This document shows, piece by piece, positions 1-12,501 of a DNA stretch of 64,000 bases. Source of the DNA: Trametopsis cervina. Its lineage: Eukaryota > Basidiomycota > Agaricomycetes > Polyporales > Irpicaceae. Under the pieces are notes generated by a model, which saw only the letters and a list, made by a program, of their open reading frames with translations, had not been told where the DNA came from and searched no databases. Both the position numbers and the translations under genes were made by a program. Positions within the stretch are counted from its first letter, which is position 1. Each line of letters starts with the position of its first letter. The DNA lies in NCBI GenBank assembly GCA_022385755.1, contig MU278355.1, positions 1,120,974-1,184,973 on the forward strand. The letters run 5' to 3'.

Positions 1-46
1 TACCGTACGTTTGCTTAGTTGGAAGTAGACGGCGACATATATGAAG

Positions 47-1689
47 TCATTTGGTTTGCTCGCGAACTGGATAATCAACGATATGTTTGCACTCAACTCT
101 GCGCAATACGAGGAGGATAGCGTACCAAGATGAGGCTGACACTTGATGTAAGACTGAGTTGGTGAGAAAATAAGCACATCTATCGTCAGCGCAGGATGCT
201 GGAATCTGGGACGCACGCGGTGAACAGTCCTGAACAAACATAATGAACGATGTAAGGCGAAATCTGGATGCGTAACTAGGCAGCGTTGAGAGCTCACCGG
301 TGTTGATCACGTATGTCATCAGCCAATTGATGATATTTTCAGTTCTTTCAAAGCCAATGGTCAGCCTTCCTTCGTCATATGTGAAAAATACGCAAGAAGG
401 AACTCGCCTCCCGAAACCAGTGCGAGATTTGTGCAGTATGTAGCACAGTGTCACCGCGACAAGAAAGTCGCCCAAGAACCCCGCGGCAAATTCCAGATAG
501 ACGAGGGCCTTTGAGCGAGGTTGTGGTCAGCGTGCGGTACAAGTAAAGAGCAGATGGAAGCGATGACACGTACGTCTAGCTTCTTCAGCTCGGCGAACGT
601 TATGTGAAATCTGTTAGTAGATGTGAGTACTACACATGGAGATAGAGCTGTGAACAAATCACGCTTTGATTGTGATAACTGCGATGCATATGATGTTCAG
701 GATCAATCACATGGTATGAGATGCGAAAGACTCACTAAGACAGGTTACTAGTTGGGAGAGCGGATATCAGCTAGCTCCTTGTCGCACTTGTGAGATAACG
801 CGCGTACCGAGGTCAGTTAGGGAGACTGCACACTGAACATTTTGATCAATCCTTGTGCTGCGGATATAGACGTATGGACGCACGATTATCGCCACTGGTA
901 GCCAGCTGCCGTTGCTTACTGTGCGGAAAGCGCAGTCGTAAGCTACTGCCGGATGGCTTTGGCTCTCGGCACGACTTACATCTCCATATTCGTGTGGCGA
1001 ACATTCTGAGATGTGTTTGAGTATAGTTGGCAAGATAAATGTATCAGATTCCACTGACCCCCTGACTACAGTCTGAGTCACAGACTGGTAATGTTCTTCA
1101 TCAGATACTTGGCATGGTACGAGAGATTATTATGACTACTCACAGTTACAAGGACGTGCAACTTTGATGCTGGATGGTTAGTAGGTGATTCCATGAGAAC
1201 ATAATCTTGACGTACGATGATGCTCCTACACAGAGTACTGTTAGCTATCTAAACAAGCTGCACAAACCTTGACTTGCCAGGTTGGATCAGAGAGCGAAGT
1301 TGGATCACCATAGTTGGTGATGAGATACCAGTATAGTATGTGGAAGATCAGACACATATCCAGAGTGTCCAGACACCTAAAGAGAAGCTGAGATCTCAAG
1401 AGGGTCACCATGAAGAGTGGGCCATACTCACCAGAGTAGAGGAACCGTCAACTTGACGAGCCACCAGTCGTTCGGTGCTCGTTGATAATAGACCACGGTC
1501 TGCGTCGAAGTTATACCGTACAGTCTAGTGCAAGACGAACCTGAGTACTCAGTTGCAACGGGCCACATCCAGACGTCGAACATACATTGCACTGACCAAA
1601 CCACCGATCAGCAGGGCGCCGATTGTGTTGCCAGGGTCGATACCCGCCGCCTTCATTTCAGCAATAGGTGTCAGTGGAGGGGCCGACAT
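47..1689 (-). CDS. DUF6534 multi-pass membrane protein
   Basis: This is a basidiomycete-type integral membrane protein of the DUF6534 family, whose function is unknown. The ATG at 1689 opens an N-terminus with the family's first helix (GNTIGALLIGGLVSAM). The next exon, about 1533-1431, reads LYGITSTQTVVYYQR then PNDWWLVKLTVPLLW. Another, about 1384-1276, reads YWYLITNYGDP, which is highly typical. Further downstream come MFATRIWR, NGSWLPVAIIV, AELKKLD, GDFLVAVTLCYILHKSRTGF and INWLMTYVINTG, in the order expected for the family. The last exon ends with TGA at 47. I count roughly eight or more short introns and estimate about 300 residues. Exon edges between about 1260 and 700 are the least certain. 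The family and strand are secure; the exact exon chain is not, and I cannot exclude a disabling change in the middle. Confidence 0.8.
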
Positions 1690-2910
1690 TTTGTGTAGAG
1701 GGCCTGTTCAACCCGTGAACGGGCACGAGGCAGTGCAACGAGGTTCGGTAACTCGTGTGCGGCTGCGGGTCAGGATGCGGGCATGAGAAGAAGGGAGGAA
1801 CGGCACAAATCCGTCGTGGAGAATCCTTAAATAGGGAGTGTGTAAGGCGGACTGTTCGTGTGCTCGACGTCGGAAGAACCCCTCGAAGTGCGGATACTGT
1901 ATCTTGACGCATCGCCCATTGGTCTGTTTGATTCGAACCCATCGGCCTGGCTGGGTTGATATTTAAACGTGTACTGCTCCCTGCCACAGATTCACCGATC
2001 GTTCCGGAGATGCACGAGATTTTCTGTTCTCAGCGGGCGTGTGTGAGCCATCCGGATTCCCTATAGCGTCCGTTAGTTCGCATGCGGGTGAGCCAACCAC
2101 CCCCCAAAAGGCGTGCTGTATGGCATTGTCTCAGTCAGCCGGGACCGAACCTTTCCTGTGTGCAGGGGAACCAGGGCGGTTGTGGGGTGGCCGAACAGTA
2201 TCAATCTCCCCCCCCTTGGCCGAGAATGAAGCTGACGCAAGAGGTGCGTTTCAGTATTGTTAGGCTATGAGCTTGGGTCTAACTGAAATAGTGACCTTGA
2301 ATCGAGCTCGAAGGCTCTGGCGCCAGGGTGGTCGATGTCCACACAATTAAAAACCGATTTGCCGCAAACCCCATGGAGGGTGTACCGCAGTGATCCCGGC
2401 TTTAGTACGAAATGGTGGCGCGACCCTCGTTATTGACACTTAGACAGAGGCGTGTGTAGAGACGGTAGGCACGCAACAATGCTTCCTGCTGTGGGGAGGG
2501 ATCTGCGCAACGACGTATCTGTTCAAGGTTCAGCAAAAGCCGGCAGACATGTTGAGGCGTGGATGAAATGTTGCTTACACTACTGCAAATGTGCCGGAAT
2601 AAATACGTTGCACAACGGCCGTACTGTAATCTTGAGAAGGAGAAGCTGGTCAGCGACAGTTGATCATCATTTTCCCTGCGCTGCCAGTTCGGACATTATC
2701 GGGTTTATTGTGGCGACCTTCCAGCTGGCGGTAATGAATTGCTTTAACTCCTTTGCTACCAGGTACGTGCAAACCAGACGTGGGATTTACATACTAAATC
2801 TTATGGAGTGTTACCTACAGGAGTGGTCACATTGGTACATTGAATTTCATTTCCTTGTATGTTATACAACTTTACTGTGATATCTATGGGAAGCCGGGAG
2901 GAGAGAACGT
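1690..2910. other. intergenic, no supported gene
   Basis: This 1.2 kb lies between the 5' end of the DUF6534 gene and the 3' end of transaldolase. The open frames here, the longest being 142 codons at 2452-2880 (+), show no recognisable family, and I see no splice-linked continuation. It should hold the promoter of the DUF6534 gene. Confidence 0.5.
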
Positions 2911-4114
2911 CTATGCAGAAAGCTTCTTGCGGAGGAGGTCCTTGAGAGTCTCGCCATCCTCAGCAAACTTCTTGATACCTTCGTGGAGCTTGTCAAAGGC
3001 CATCTGGTCTTGGAGGAGAGTCCAGCGGAACTCGGGCTCGTTGTCGACGAAGGTGACCTTCTCAAGTTTTTGGGAGCTGGAGATGGCAGCCTGAGCGTCA
3101 AGCTTCTTGGGGACAGGAGAAGTATCATTCTTGAGCTCCTCGAGGAGAGAGGGGGAGATGGTAAGGAAGTCAACACCAGCAAGGGCCTTGATTTCACCGA
3201 TCTATACAGGAATGCGTCAGTGAGGCTAAAATCCCGAACGCATCAAGGTTTGCATACGTTACGGAAGGAAGCACCCATGACGATGGTTTTGTATCCATGC
3301 TGCTTGTAGTAGTTGAAGATCTTTTGGACGGACTGGACACCAGGGTCCTTCTCGTCGGCGTAGTCCGGTCCGGGCTTGTTCTTCTTGTACCAGTCAAGAA
3401 TCTGCATATTGGAGTGAGTGGCAATAAATAATCGCTGGGGGTGGAGAAGCTTACACGGCCGACGAAGGGCGAAATCAAGGTAACGCCAGCTTCGGCACAG
3501 GCGACAGCCTGTCCGAAACCGAAAAGGAGCGTCAGGTTGCAGTGGATGCCGTCGTCGCGCTCGAGCTCCCGAGCAGCCTGGATACCCTCCCAAGTGGATG
3601 CAATCTTGATCAGAATACGATCCTTCTTGATGCCAACGGACTCGTAGAGAGCGATGAGCTCCTTGGCCTTCGCTTTCGTGCCCTCCTTGTCGAACGACAG
3701 GCGCGCGTCAACCTCAGTGGAGACACGACCAGGGATAATGGCAAGGATCTCCTTGCCGAACTCCACAAGCTGTAGCCGTAAATGAGTGGCGAGATCGCGG
3801 AAGTTTGCAATTTTTGCGTACCAGACGGTCGATGGCAGCGCCAACTTGGGTGTCAAGGTCGCCACCCTTGCTCTTGCCGTACTCTACGGCAGCATTGATC
3901 AAACGTTGGTACGCGGGCTTGTTAGCAGCCTGGAGGATCAACGAGGGGTTGGTGGTAGCATCCTGGGGCTTGTAAATGTCGATGGCTGCGATAAATTCCT
4001 GTGAGCTGATCTTCCACTTTGGCTCTCCCATGCAGAAGACTCACACTCGAAATCACCAGAGTCAGAGACGACAACGGTGCCAGTCTGTTTGAGCGCGTCG
4101 AGGGAGGTAGTCAT
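2911..4114 (-). CDS. TAL1: transaldolase
   Basis: Cytosolic enzyme of the non-oxidative pentose phosphate pathway. It transfers a dihydroxyacetone unit from sedoheptulose-7-phosphate to glyceraldehyde-3-phosphate through a Schiff base. The start at 4114 opens with [20 protein letters not shown], matching family N-termini. Diagnostic stretches follow in order: [12 protein letters not shown] (substrate loop), [36 protein letters not shown] (contains the Schiff-base lysine), [33 protein letters not shown] and [12 protein letters not shown]. The protein ends in LLRKKLSA with a TAG at 2911-2913. Four short introns interrupt it, and the length is about 320-325 residues, normal for the type I family. 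Splicing of the first intron is tentative: donor after GA in the codon following DF, acceptor before CTCACAGG. The gene looks intact. Confidence 0.96.
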
Positions 4115-6913
4115 AATGAAGATGGTGGGTGTGGATGAGTTAGGATTTGCTCAGGAGCGAGGGTTATAAGTCCGGCAGAGCGATGGGTAAGACTGAGATC
4201 ATCGCTGATTAGGCCGGCCGGCCCCGACTGCCCAGAGTGCACGGACCGGAGCATCGGTTTTACACCGCGCCAACCTCTGGCCGGCGTGAACGCGGCTCAA
4301 GCTCACACCTTCACCACATCGACGCCGGGTGGGTCTGTGCCACGATCAACGTTGGTGAGCAGATTGGTCGGTAAGTGTGAGGGCCAAGGATATGAACGCA
4401 GAAATATGTGGAACTTTTCGCCTTGTTTCGTACTAATCTGCTTGCACTTTCCCAAGTATTCTGAATCCTAGGACCTCGTTTGGGTAAGACCCTCCCTTGT
4501 GTGACCGTGAATATCGTGTCTGTGATACGTGCTTGCAATTATTCGTGAGATGGAGTCGCAATGTAAGTAGAATATTCACAGGTACTGTATGGTGAGTGTG
4601 CCTGTTTTGCCCTTGATCAATGCATTTATTGTTATGCACAACAGGACTGTCGTCGTAAGAGACCTACTCTGGTAGAAATTATCCACCCGCACATAAATCC
4701 TGCCATGTTCGTGACTCAGTACATCATCAATAGCGGCTTCAAGTGAGTCGATGTCCAACGTACATTGGTGACATGCTAACGTTCGGAACCTGGTGTACCA
4801 AGTCTTTCTTCTCGACCAGTTCCGGTGCTTGCGCGGAAGGTTAGCATAGCTCTCGAAGAAATGACATGCTCCCATTTATGTTCCTCGCGGGTCAAAATCC
4901 ATCGCCGTTACGACCGAATCCGCGCTGGCATTGATCGGAGTCAACCACGTTGTATCGGAATGCTGACTGCCTCATGTGCAAGTTACCATCTTGCAATGAG
5001 CCTCCGGGTTCTCCACCTGCCATGCAATGACATTTATGCTATACAGCGTTTTGCGAAGTGAGTGCTAAGCCTACCGCCGCCCTTTGATCCTTGGGAGGTT
5101 GGGACGGCCTCCATCACTGATTAATTGCATATGCAGAGCTATTTCTTCAACCCCACGAATGCCAAATTTCTGCCTGCAAGAGCCTTCGCTAACGACGACC
5201 TTCCAATGCTGTATTGTACATAAAGTGCTGCACTACCCACGATCTGGCTCGGATCGCATTCACAAGATCCGATGCTTTCATCGGGCAGGAGCGATGCGTG
5301 CTCACACTACGCATCTTACACACTCAGCTTTTGTGTCTTCGCCTCACACTACAAGTCACCAAACCGAAGTCTGGTCTTGGCTCGCGGGATGATGTTACAT
5401 GTCCTCGTCCGTGCTGTCCCGAGCACGATCCTCCGCGCGAGGTCCACCTGCCGGATGTAAGCTTGGCCGACATCACTGATACGACTGCCCTTCTGACGTA
5501 TGCTTCGTCTATTTGAGTTACTGTGAGTGGCCGCTATCACCATCAGGATCACGTATATTCATATGTATCTCGGTGTGTGGGGAGACCCGCACGTGCGTGT
5601 ACGGTGAATATTATATGCTTAAGCTACGTCGTAGCGCATGGACACGCCGGACTGTAATATCTCAACGGCTTGGTACGTACTCTGTTCGAATGCGTTGCTG
5701 AGCAAACGTTGCCTGACGGTGAATTCTTTGCAGCGAGAACCGCAGCGATATATGTACGAGCAATTGTAATGATGGATCTCAAGTTCTACTGATTTCATCG
5801 CTTGCCTAATGGACGCCGAACGTAAAGCTGCTGCACAAAGGCACTGCGACCCCATCCGGCACCCTTACGCCTGACATTCAGCGTCACGGAGCCTATGGAG
5901 TTTGACAACGCGATATTCTTCGCCGGAATAGTGACGACCATCTTGTAGAAGGCGCATCACGGGTACTGTGAGTGAGCGAATGTTTTGTTTACGTCTCTTT
6001 CTCACGGATTGGGCTCGGTCTGGCAAACTCCACATCTCTAGGGATTACAGAATGAGGTGCACTAGCTGTGACTCTGGCCCTCACTGCCATCGGTACTCCG
6101 TGAGTTCTAGAAAGCTGTTATGTGGCTGTGTCATACTAGACAAACCCTGGATCTCGTGACGGTCCCGCACTCAGGCGAAGCTCTTACTGGTTGCGACTGG
6201 CGGTGCAAAGTACGAGCGGCTCCGAACGTCCTGGTTTCAGGTCACCAGCTAGCTCTTCATCGAGGTGCTACGAAGACAGCACTGGAGTCACCGGGTTGGA
6301 CGGACGCGCCAAGGAAGGTCGCTTCTCGAATTCTGCAAGTTAGGATTTTGACGGCGGCGGTGCAGCAGAAGTAGACGCCCAATGCACCCGCAGCCAAATA
6401 TGGGAACCCCGGATGATGACGACCAATAGGTCCTCCAAGCAGTGTAGTTCTGCGGTCAGATTTTACAGCCATCTTTATGCCGGCGCATCCCAACAGTTGG
6501 ATTGGGATGGCTCACTGTACCGTTGGGAAGAGAAACGTAGTGTGTCTGGAATGCAAAAACGTTGGCGCTATGATGTAGGCTGTCTTGGGCTTTCCGTCTT
6601 CCTGGCATTGTCTCTCCTACAACTATGACGGGAATGGGCGGGTACTCCCGAGTGACAATATTTGATGCCGCTGCGTCGGAATGGGCTCACCCGGATGTAA
6701 CTATCAAGGACGTTCCCATCTTCCGTGCCTCCTCCAGAGGACGCATGGCAAGTTCTCCGTGACGCGTATTCGGTTTCACTCATTTTACCTCCCTGGGCAT
6801 TAGTTTTCTCTTAGAAAGCCGTCATGATATAAGGTCTTAAATCTTGTATATATCTGACTGTCAGACTCTCCTTTCAGGCACATTGGAAACTTATTCAACA
6901 CACTTTCGCATTC
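4115..6913. other. 2.8 kb gene-poor gap
   Basis: No family could be recognised on either strand. Two stretches look a little protein-like. The minus strand at 4576-4875 has a 99-codon frame containing possible splice sites. The minus strand at 6257-6493 has a 78-codon frame with a hydrophobic run (PYLAAGALGVYFCC). Neither can be extended into a gene with plausible introns. The region may hold decayed gene remains plus the divergent promoters of transaldolase and the GST. Confidence 0.45.
4164..4169 (-). promoter_or_regulatory. candidate TATA box of transaldolase
   Basis: TTATAA sits about 50 bp upstream of the transaldolase ATG in otherwise GC-rich DNA. This is a plausible core promoter element for a highly expressed gene, judged only by position and motif. 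Confidence 0.35.
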
Positions 6914-7763
6914 ATGGCACAGAACGTGATCACACTCTACGACATTCCTTCTACAACTCCCCAACCTTGGGCACCCAATATCTGGAGAATTCGGCAAGTA
7001 CTGCTCCACTAGCATGCGTGTTTTCTTGCTAATCAACTGCAGCTTTATCCTCAATTATAAACGACTCCCCTATCGGACGGTGTGGATTGAGTTCAGCGAT
7101 GTCGAGACCACGCTGCGCACCATAGGAGCTCTACCAACGTCGATGAGGGCTGACGGGAGGCCTGTCTATTCGCTTCCTGTCATCATCGATCCTCTAGGAC
7201 CCAATACCGCCCCGAAAGTCTTATCTCGTGTTGACAAAATCGTCGAGTATCTGGAAAGCACGTATCCAGCACGACCCATCTTTCCAGAGGGGTCACGGGC
7301 ACTTCAAAGTCTTTTTGTCCATTACGTCCACGAGGTCCTCATGAAGCCACTGCTCCCTATCCTAGTCCCTCTTAGCCACCAACGGCTCCCTGAAAGGAGC
7401 CAAGCCCATTTCTCGTATGCCAGCGGCCAGCCTCAACTCGGCCCCCAGGAGCGCGAGCAAGCGTGGCGAGCGGCACAAGAGCAATTCAGCTTCCTCGCCT
7501 CAATAATGGACAAGAACCACGGGGACCTCACTGCAGATGGAGTGGTGGTCATGGGCCGGAATGTGTCCTACGCTGACTTCGCGCTGTGCTCCGTCCTGTA
7601 TGTGTACATTTGCAAACGACTTATAGGATCTGACATCCCGCTTCACAGGATATGGATTGAACAGGTTGCACCCCGGGATGGCTGGGCACGCATGCGTGTC
7701 TGGAACGACGGCCGATGGGATAAACTGCAAGCTCGCTGCAGGGAGTATATGGATGTCTATTAA
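6914..7763 (+). CDS. fungal-specific glutathione S-transferase (etherase-like)
   Basis: Predicted cytosolic glutathione transferase, 266 residues. The N-terminal thioredoxin-like domain begins ITLYDIPSTTPQPWAPNIWR and continues across the intron as RFILNYKRLPYRTVWIEFSD. That is the pattern of the basidiomycete GSTFuA class, related to bacterial LigE beta-etherases, where the active-site region is built around a PW(A/S)PN(T/I)W motif. The GSH-binding segment YSLPVIIDP precedes a helical C-terminal domain from about residue 90. The single intron (6994-7042, 49 nt) has a GC donor (CG|GCAAGT) and a CTAAT branch site just before CAG. Using a nearby GT instead gives a stop within a few codons. In white-rot fungi this class is expanded and binds wood-derived aromatics; activity here is inferred from family only. 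Confidence 0.88.
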
Positions 7764-8247
7764 TCCTAAGCGCGCCCTTATCATCTGGCATGGTATTGTC
7801 CTTTGAGATTTCTTGTCCTCTGTCCAGAGTATTCCAACGTAACCTAGATAGAACCGCTCCTGTTGCGACATATTACTGTAATAATCTGGGTACCCTGGAA
7901 GCCCGCTGGTGTAGGTACTCTAATCGGGCTCTTCAAATTATTGCTAGATCTAGTCACTATGCTTTCCTTTTCGCAGATTGTAGCGTACCTACCATAGACT
8001 CCTTCAATGATATCACGAGGTTATTATTCTAGTGAGGGTTCGGAACCCCGTTACTGAAGCCGGATGGCTGTTAATCACTGAATTGTTACTCCTTTCAAAC
8101 TTTGCTTACCGAGTCATAGCGGTTACTTACCCGCACTCTCCGCATCTATTACACCCCTTTTACCGCCAGGTACATCAAAGAGCAAGCGCCCAAGCAGGCT
8201 CTGCTAACCACTTGCGCTACGGAAATCGACATCGAGATGATGCAGAG
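7764..8247. other. intergenic between GST and LRR gene
   Basis: This holds the 3' flank of the GST and the promoter of the LRR gene. The LRR reading frame stays open upstream of its chosen ATG, back to about 8032. I regard that as chance read-through because its composition (TITELLLLSNFAY-like) differs from the Ser/Pro-rich start of the protein. Confidence 0.4.
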
Positions 8248-11200
8248 ATGTCCTCCTCCCCATCACCTTCGTCGTCTGCTGTAACGATCCCAACTCCGGG
8301 GAAGTCAATCTTGAAGAAACCGCCTCCTCCTCCACAATCGTTCTTTTCTCTTGGACGACTGTCTAAGCTCCTGCCTACTCAAAACGCCGTCTCATCAAGC
8401 GACAGCAGCGATGAGAAGCCACTGAAACGCGCTCATTTCATACTCCCTGAATTAACGACGGTATACCCGATCTATTCCTCTAACCCTCCCTCCACACCTC
8501 TATTGAAGGATGAGAAACGCTCGATAGAAGAGCGCGAGGCGGAGAGGAGAAAGCGGGTCGTGCGCCGGAACTCTGTTCCTCACGAGAGCGCACCACCAGA
8601 GGAAATATGGTGGTCTCTGCCTCAGGTGGAATCTTTCTATCGCGAATGCTGTGTAGGAAGAGAGGAGGCACCGGATCCTGCCATATCTTCAGCAATACTG
8701 GTACGTGTCCACCGATTCCCCCGTCCGAACGTCACTTAGTCTATCTGCAGCATGGAAGGCATCTTCCTCCACGTTCGGTGGACTTTTCTGGCGTGCAGCT
8801 CACGATAGGATCTGCCTCCGTACTGTCAGACATATTTACGATTGAATGGGGGCTACGGAAAGTAATATTCAAGGAGTGTGATCTGGATGCACTTGTATGT
8901 ATATCTTCATTCTACTGGTGGCTTAGTTATTCATAGATTGTCTCAGGTTCTTAAGCCCATACTTCATTCCCTATTGATTCCGGGCTCCCTTACCTACCTG
9001 TCTGTAGCGTCCAACAGTCGCCTGAGAGCTCCAGCATTCAAACTTATTGGGGCGTATGTCTCAAAGGTATGCCCTTATCATCATGATCCCTCAGAGAAAG
9101 ACTAACATCCATTCCAACAGGCCTCAGGTCTACAGTTCTTAGATCTAGCGCAAAATTCGCTGGACAAGAAGTCGATTGAATACATCGCTGCTGCCCTTCC
9201 CGAAGCTCCAAATCCTGGTCTCACATCGCTGCGATTAGACGACTGTGCTCTCAAACCCCAAGTTCTTGATGTATTGGGTACGTTGATTTCGTCTGCCAAT
9301 TACTAGGCCGTATGATGGAGGGAGTTTGTCAGCGCACGCTGTTCGGGTTTCCAGTTTACGCAACATTTCTCTGCGATACAACAAAATCAATGCCACTGGG
9401 GCCGTCGCCGTTGCGCTGATGATCAAGGACTATCCCGACCGCTTCCCCACCAATGGCTCAGCTGCATCCTCAACAACCACAAGTCCTACGTCCATCAGTG
9501 CATCTGCATTCCTCTCTCCCCCCTCCACGCCAATTCTATCCAATAGTCCAACATTACCATCCGCCCCTGCTCCTCCACCGCGCAATGGACCAATATTGCC
9601 GCCTCCACGTCATCCAGCGGCTGGACCGCAGACCACCTATACGCCATACATCCCTCGTGCTAAGCGGGCGGCGGCAGCCGTAGCCGCCGCAACACCTTCT
9701 AATGTCAACCCACTGTCGCCGAGCGGTCAGCCGGTTCCTATCATAACCTCGTCTGCTCAAGGAGGTATCACTGCCCGACATCCGGTATCGCCCGCCCTCA
9801 ATGGACAACAGGCGCATATTCATGGACCAAGCGCTGCACTATTGGATAAGGTTCGAGCCCTGGATGCCCTACCTCGACTTGGCGCTTTGAGGACTCTGGA
9901 CCTGCGAGGAAATGACATACGGGTGAGATTGTCGGAGTGGCGGGTAGTATCAGTCCTTGACATTCAGTCTATAGACAGGAATCACTTACATTGCTCAAGT
10001 CTTGAAACGTAACCGGACATTAAAGGTCCTTAACCTCAGCGAAAACAAGTTGGATGTGCAAGGACTTGTTGCGGTTGCGGAGGCGTTGGTTAGTGAAATA
10101 GCCATACTCTTCTGGCTGATATACTGAGACGGTTCACAAAGAAATACAATTCATGCCTTGAGACGCTGGATCTCAGTAAAAATCCGTGCTGTGGCCCAGG
10201 GCTAGAGGGTGTACGTAGCCACGTCTTTCCCATGTGCCCTCCCTCATCTCGCCTCCACAGGTACAATCACTGCGTACTGCCTTCACACTCAATAATGCGC
10301 TGAAGCGACTGTTCATGTCGTCGACCGGTCTGACGTCCTCGGGTGCTATCGCGTTAGCCGAGTTCTTACCAGAGTCGACATCACTCTTGCACCTGGATCT
10401 GACCATGAACAACTTGGATTTGGCAGGTGTCATGGCTCTCAGTTCGGGGCTCAAGGCCAATCATGTCATGAGATGCTTGGATCTTAACATACCCCCTGCA
10501 GACGAAGAGCTGGCGCGGTGAGTGCCAACTTACTGCGTTTGATTTTATCTGACTGTTTGGCCAGTATGTGCCAAGACATCCTAGCTACTTGCGTACGCAA
10601 CACGGAGGAGGCTGAGAGAGCTACCCAAACGCCCAAATCAGAGGCACCGAGTGGCCGTGGGCAGGGCAAGGGTGTATGGCTAATGATTGAGGAGAGTGAA
10701 CTCGCGAAGACGTTCCGAGCGGATGACAAGAAAAAGGTGGAGGCGCAGGTTCCTAGCGCAAATTCGCTCAGTAGTAACGGAGAAGATGGCGCTGACGTTG
10801 CTTCCTCCATCATGAAACAGGAAGTTGCTGTTAGCGTTCTCGATACCGTGAAAGCGTGCAAGAAGGAAATTGAAGAGGCTCTCTCGCGCAGTTCATCGGC
10901 TTCATCGTCACCAACTGCCACGCCCGACACGAACGAGGCGCTCAGCGCACGATCCCAGGAGTCGCTCAAATCCTTGACGTCCGTTATTGAAGCGACAGAT
11001 GATCCTTCGAAGCTGGAGGAAATGCTTGCATTGAATGACGAGCTAACAACACTTCTAGCGCGTCTCAACGAACCTCGCCCTGAACTCAAGAGACTCAAAG
11101 GTCTTGGACTCCACCTCGAAGACCTCAGACAGCCGATCTACCATGGAAATGGTCATCCCTCGGCCATTCATCAGATCCTGAGCAGCGATGATGAAGAGGA

Positions 11201-11843
11201 GGAACCCATAACGCCCAGGGTCGACAAAGGCAAAGGAAGGGCTGAGCCAGAGCCGGAGGAGCCGCAACTTGTCTTGACTCCGACTGTAGAGCAACACCCC
11301 GAGTTTGATGAATCGGAGACTGAGCATGATCCGGAAGCGTCATTACTGGACAACGTGGAGAGCATCGTTTCTCCTACAGATAGGTAAGCAGAATAATTCT
11401 CCTATTCATGCTATATAAGCCAATATGCAATCACGTAGATCAAAGAGCTGGGTAGCAGAAGAGGGCGAAGTTTTCCGCAAGGGCGCGGTTTTGTTGACTC
11501 CGGAGGAGATGGAGACAGAGTATGACAGCGAGGAGCTGCGGAAAGAGGTACGTTGATAACACTGCCTTGATGACGGTCTCTTATCTGTATCGCATCGTAG
11601 CTATTGGAGGCCATGGTGGAACGTCCCCCTCCACGCGCCCTGGGCGAGACATTTGAAGAGCATACCCCAACAGCGGAATCGCCACTACCTTCCGCATTAT
11701 CTTCTCCTGTCGAGCCCCCCAAAGCTGCCCCGAGACCGTACGTTCGCAGATCACGGTCCTCTTCGTCAATTGCCAGTAACAGCCCGTCGACTCCTACGCA
11801 AGAAGGGCTCCCTGCATTACCTCCGGTCCAAGACGAGAGTTAA
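8248..11843 (+). CDS. leucine-rich repeat protein, PPP1R37-like (RNI-like)
   Basis: An 11-exon gene encoding 1024 residues; all exon phases close. Residues 1-150 are disordered and contain KSILKKPPPPPQSFF and KRAHFILPELTTVYPI. The latter resembles the N-terminal motif of PP1-associated LRR proteins. Leucine-rich repeats of the ribonuclease-inhibitor type run from about 160 to 320 and from about 470 to 635 (LQFLDLAQNSLD, LRNISLRYNKINATGA, LRTLDLRGNDIR, LKVLNLSENKLD, LETLDLSKNP). They are split by a Ser/Pro/Ala-rich insert at about 325-455. The C-terminal 390 residues are acidic and disordered, with a conserved-looking segment WVAEEGEVFRKGAVLL near 915. The exons are 8248-8700, 8751-8894, 8947-9066, 9121-9277, 9333-9922, 9975-10088, 10142-10210, 10261-10517, 10565-11383, 11439-11547 and 11601-11843. 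A phosphatase-1 regulatory role is inference from domain order. Confidence 0.88.
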
Positions 11844-12501
11844 GCGCACCCCCAGATTTTTTCTCGTTTGTGCGAGTTGGAATTCCGGGACAGCTGGCGG
11901 TGCGCCAGGTATTTATCTTCACTTCTTTGACACGCCATATTGGTCATGTTTGTTATACCATACAACAATCTCCTCCTCTCATTTTTTCAGCTCGCGCATT
12001 GCCGAATTGGACTCTTCTCACATGCACACCTACTCGACATATTTACAGCCCTTATCTTTGGGCCAGGGCCCACGTTTGGTTCGATTTTGGCCTTGCTTTT
12101 CTACTGTATTACGTTCGGCATGAATGCCTAGTTATATGCACGGCGCATGCAATTTAGAGTCTCCCACGTATCTCATGTGGTCAGGTCATCTAGTATCGGT
12201 GTGAGAGGTTACATAATTCCCCATAATTCAGTACTAGTCTCGTGAAGAGGAACTGAAGCGCGACAAATGGCATAATAATCCGTGGGAATTTCATCACATT
12301 TACTCAGCATGTTAATCGCCCTTGCGTGTACGAAACACACTAATTCGGACTTGAAAATGGGTGATAAGCCAACGTTCGATGGGGAAGCGCGACTTTCCGC
12401 TCGCCCTCAAGCCTTGCCCGCCTGCACCCTTGTGCCGGTGACACCCAATCTTCAAGTAGACCTCTCTACAAACGGGTCCTATCAGCCAGGAATTTTTCGA
12501 C
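11844..12501. other. intergenic, no gene seen
   Basis: About 650 bp between two plus-strand genes. Open frames of up to about 95 codons occur downstream of the LRR stop in overlapping frames, but they look like chance. The promoter of the peroxiredoxin gene should lie here. Confidence 0.4.

Noticed and set aside
1915..1950. GGTTCGAATC on the minus strand, resembling a tRNA B box
   Set aside because: No A box, anticodon loop or acceptor stem can be folded around it.
2452..2880. 142-codon plus-strand frame
   Set aside because: No family resemblance; it ends just before the transaldolase 3' end and lacks splice-linked neighbours.
8032..8247. In-frame N-terminal extension of the LRR protein
   Set aside because: Needs a start with a hydrophobic stretch unlike the family's disordered N-terminus; the ATG at 8248 has better context.
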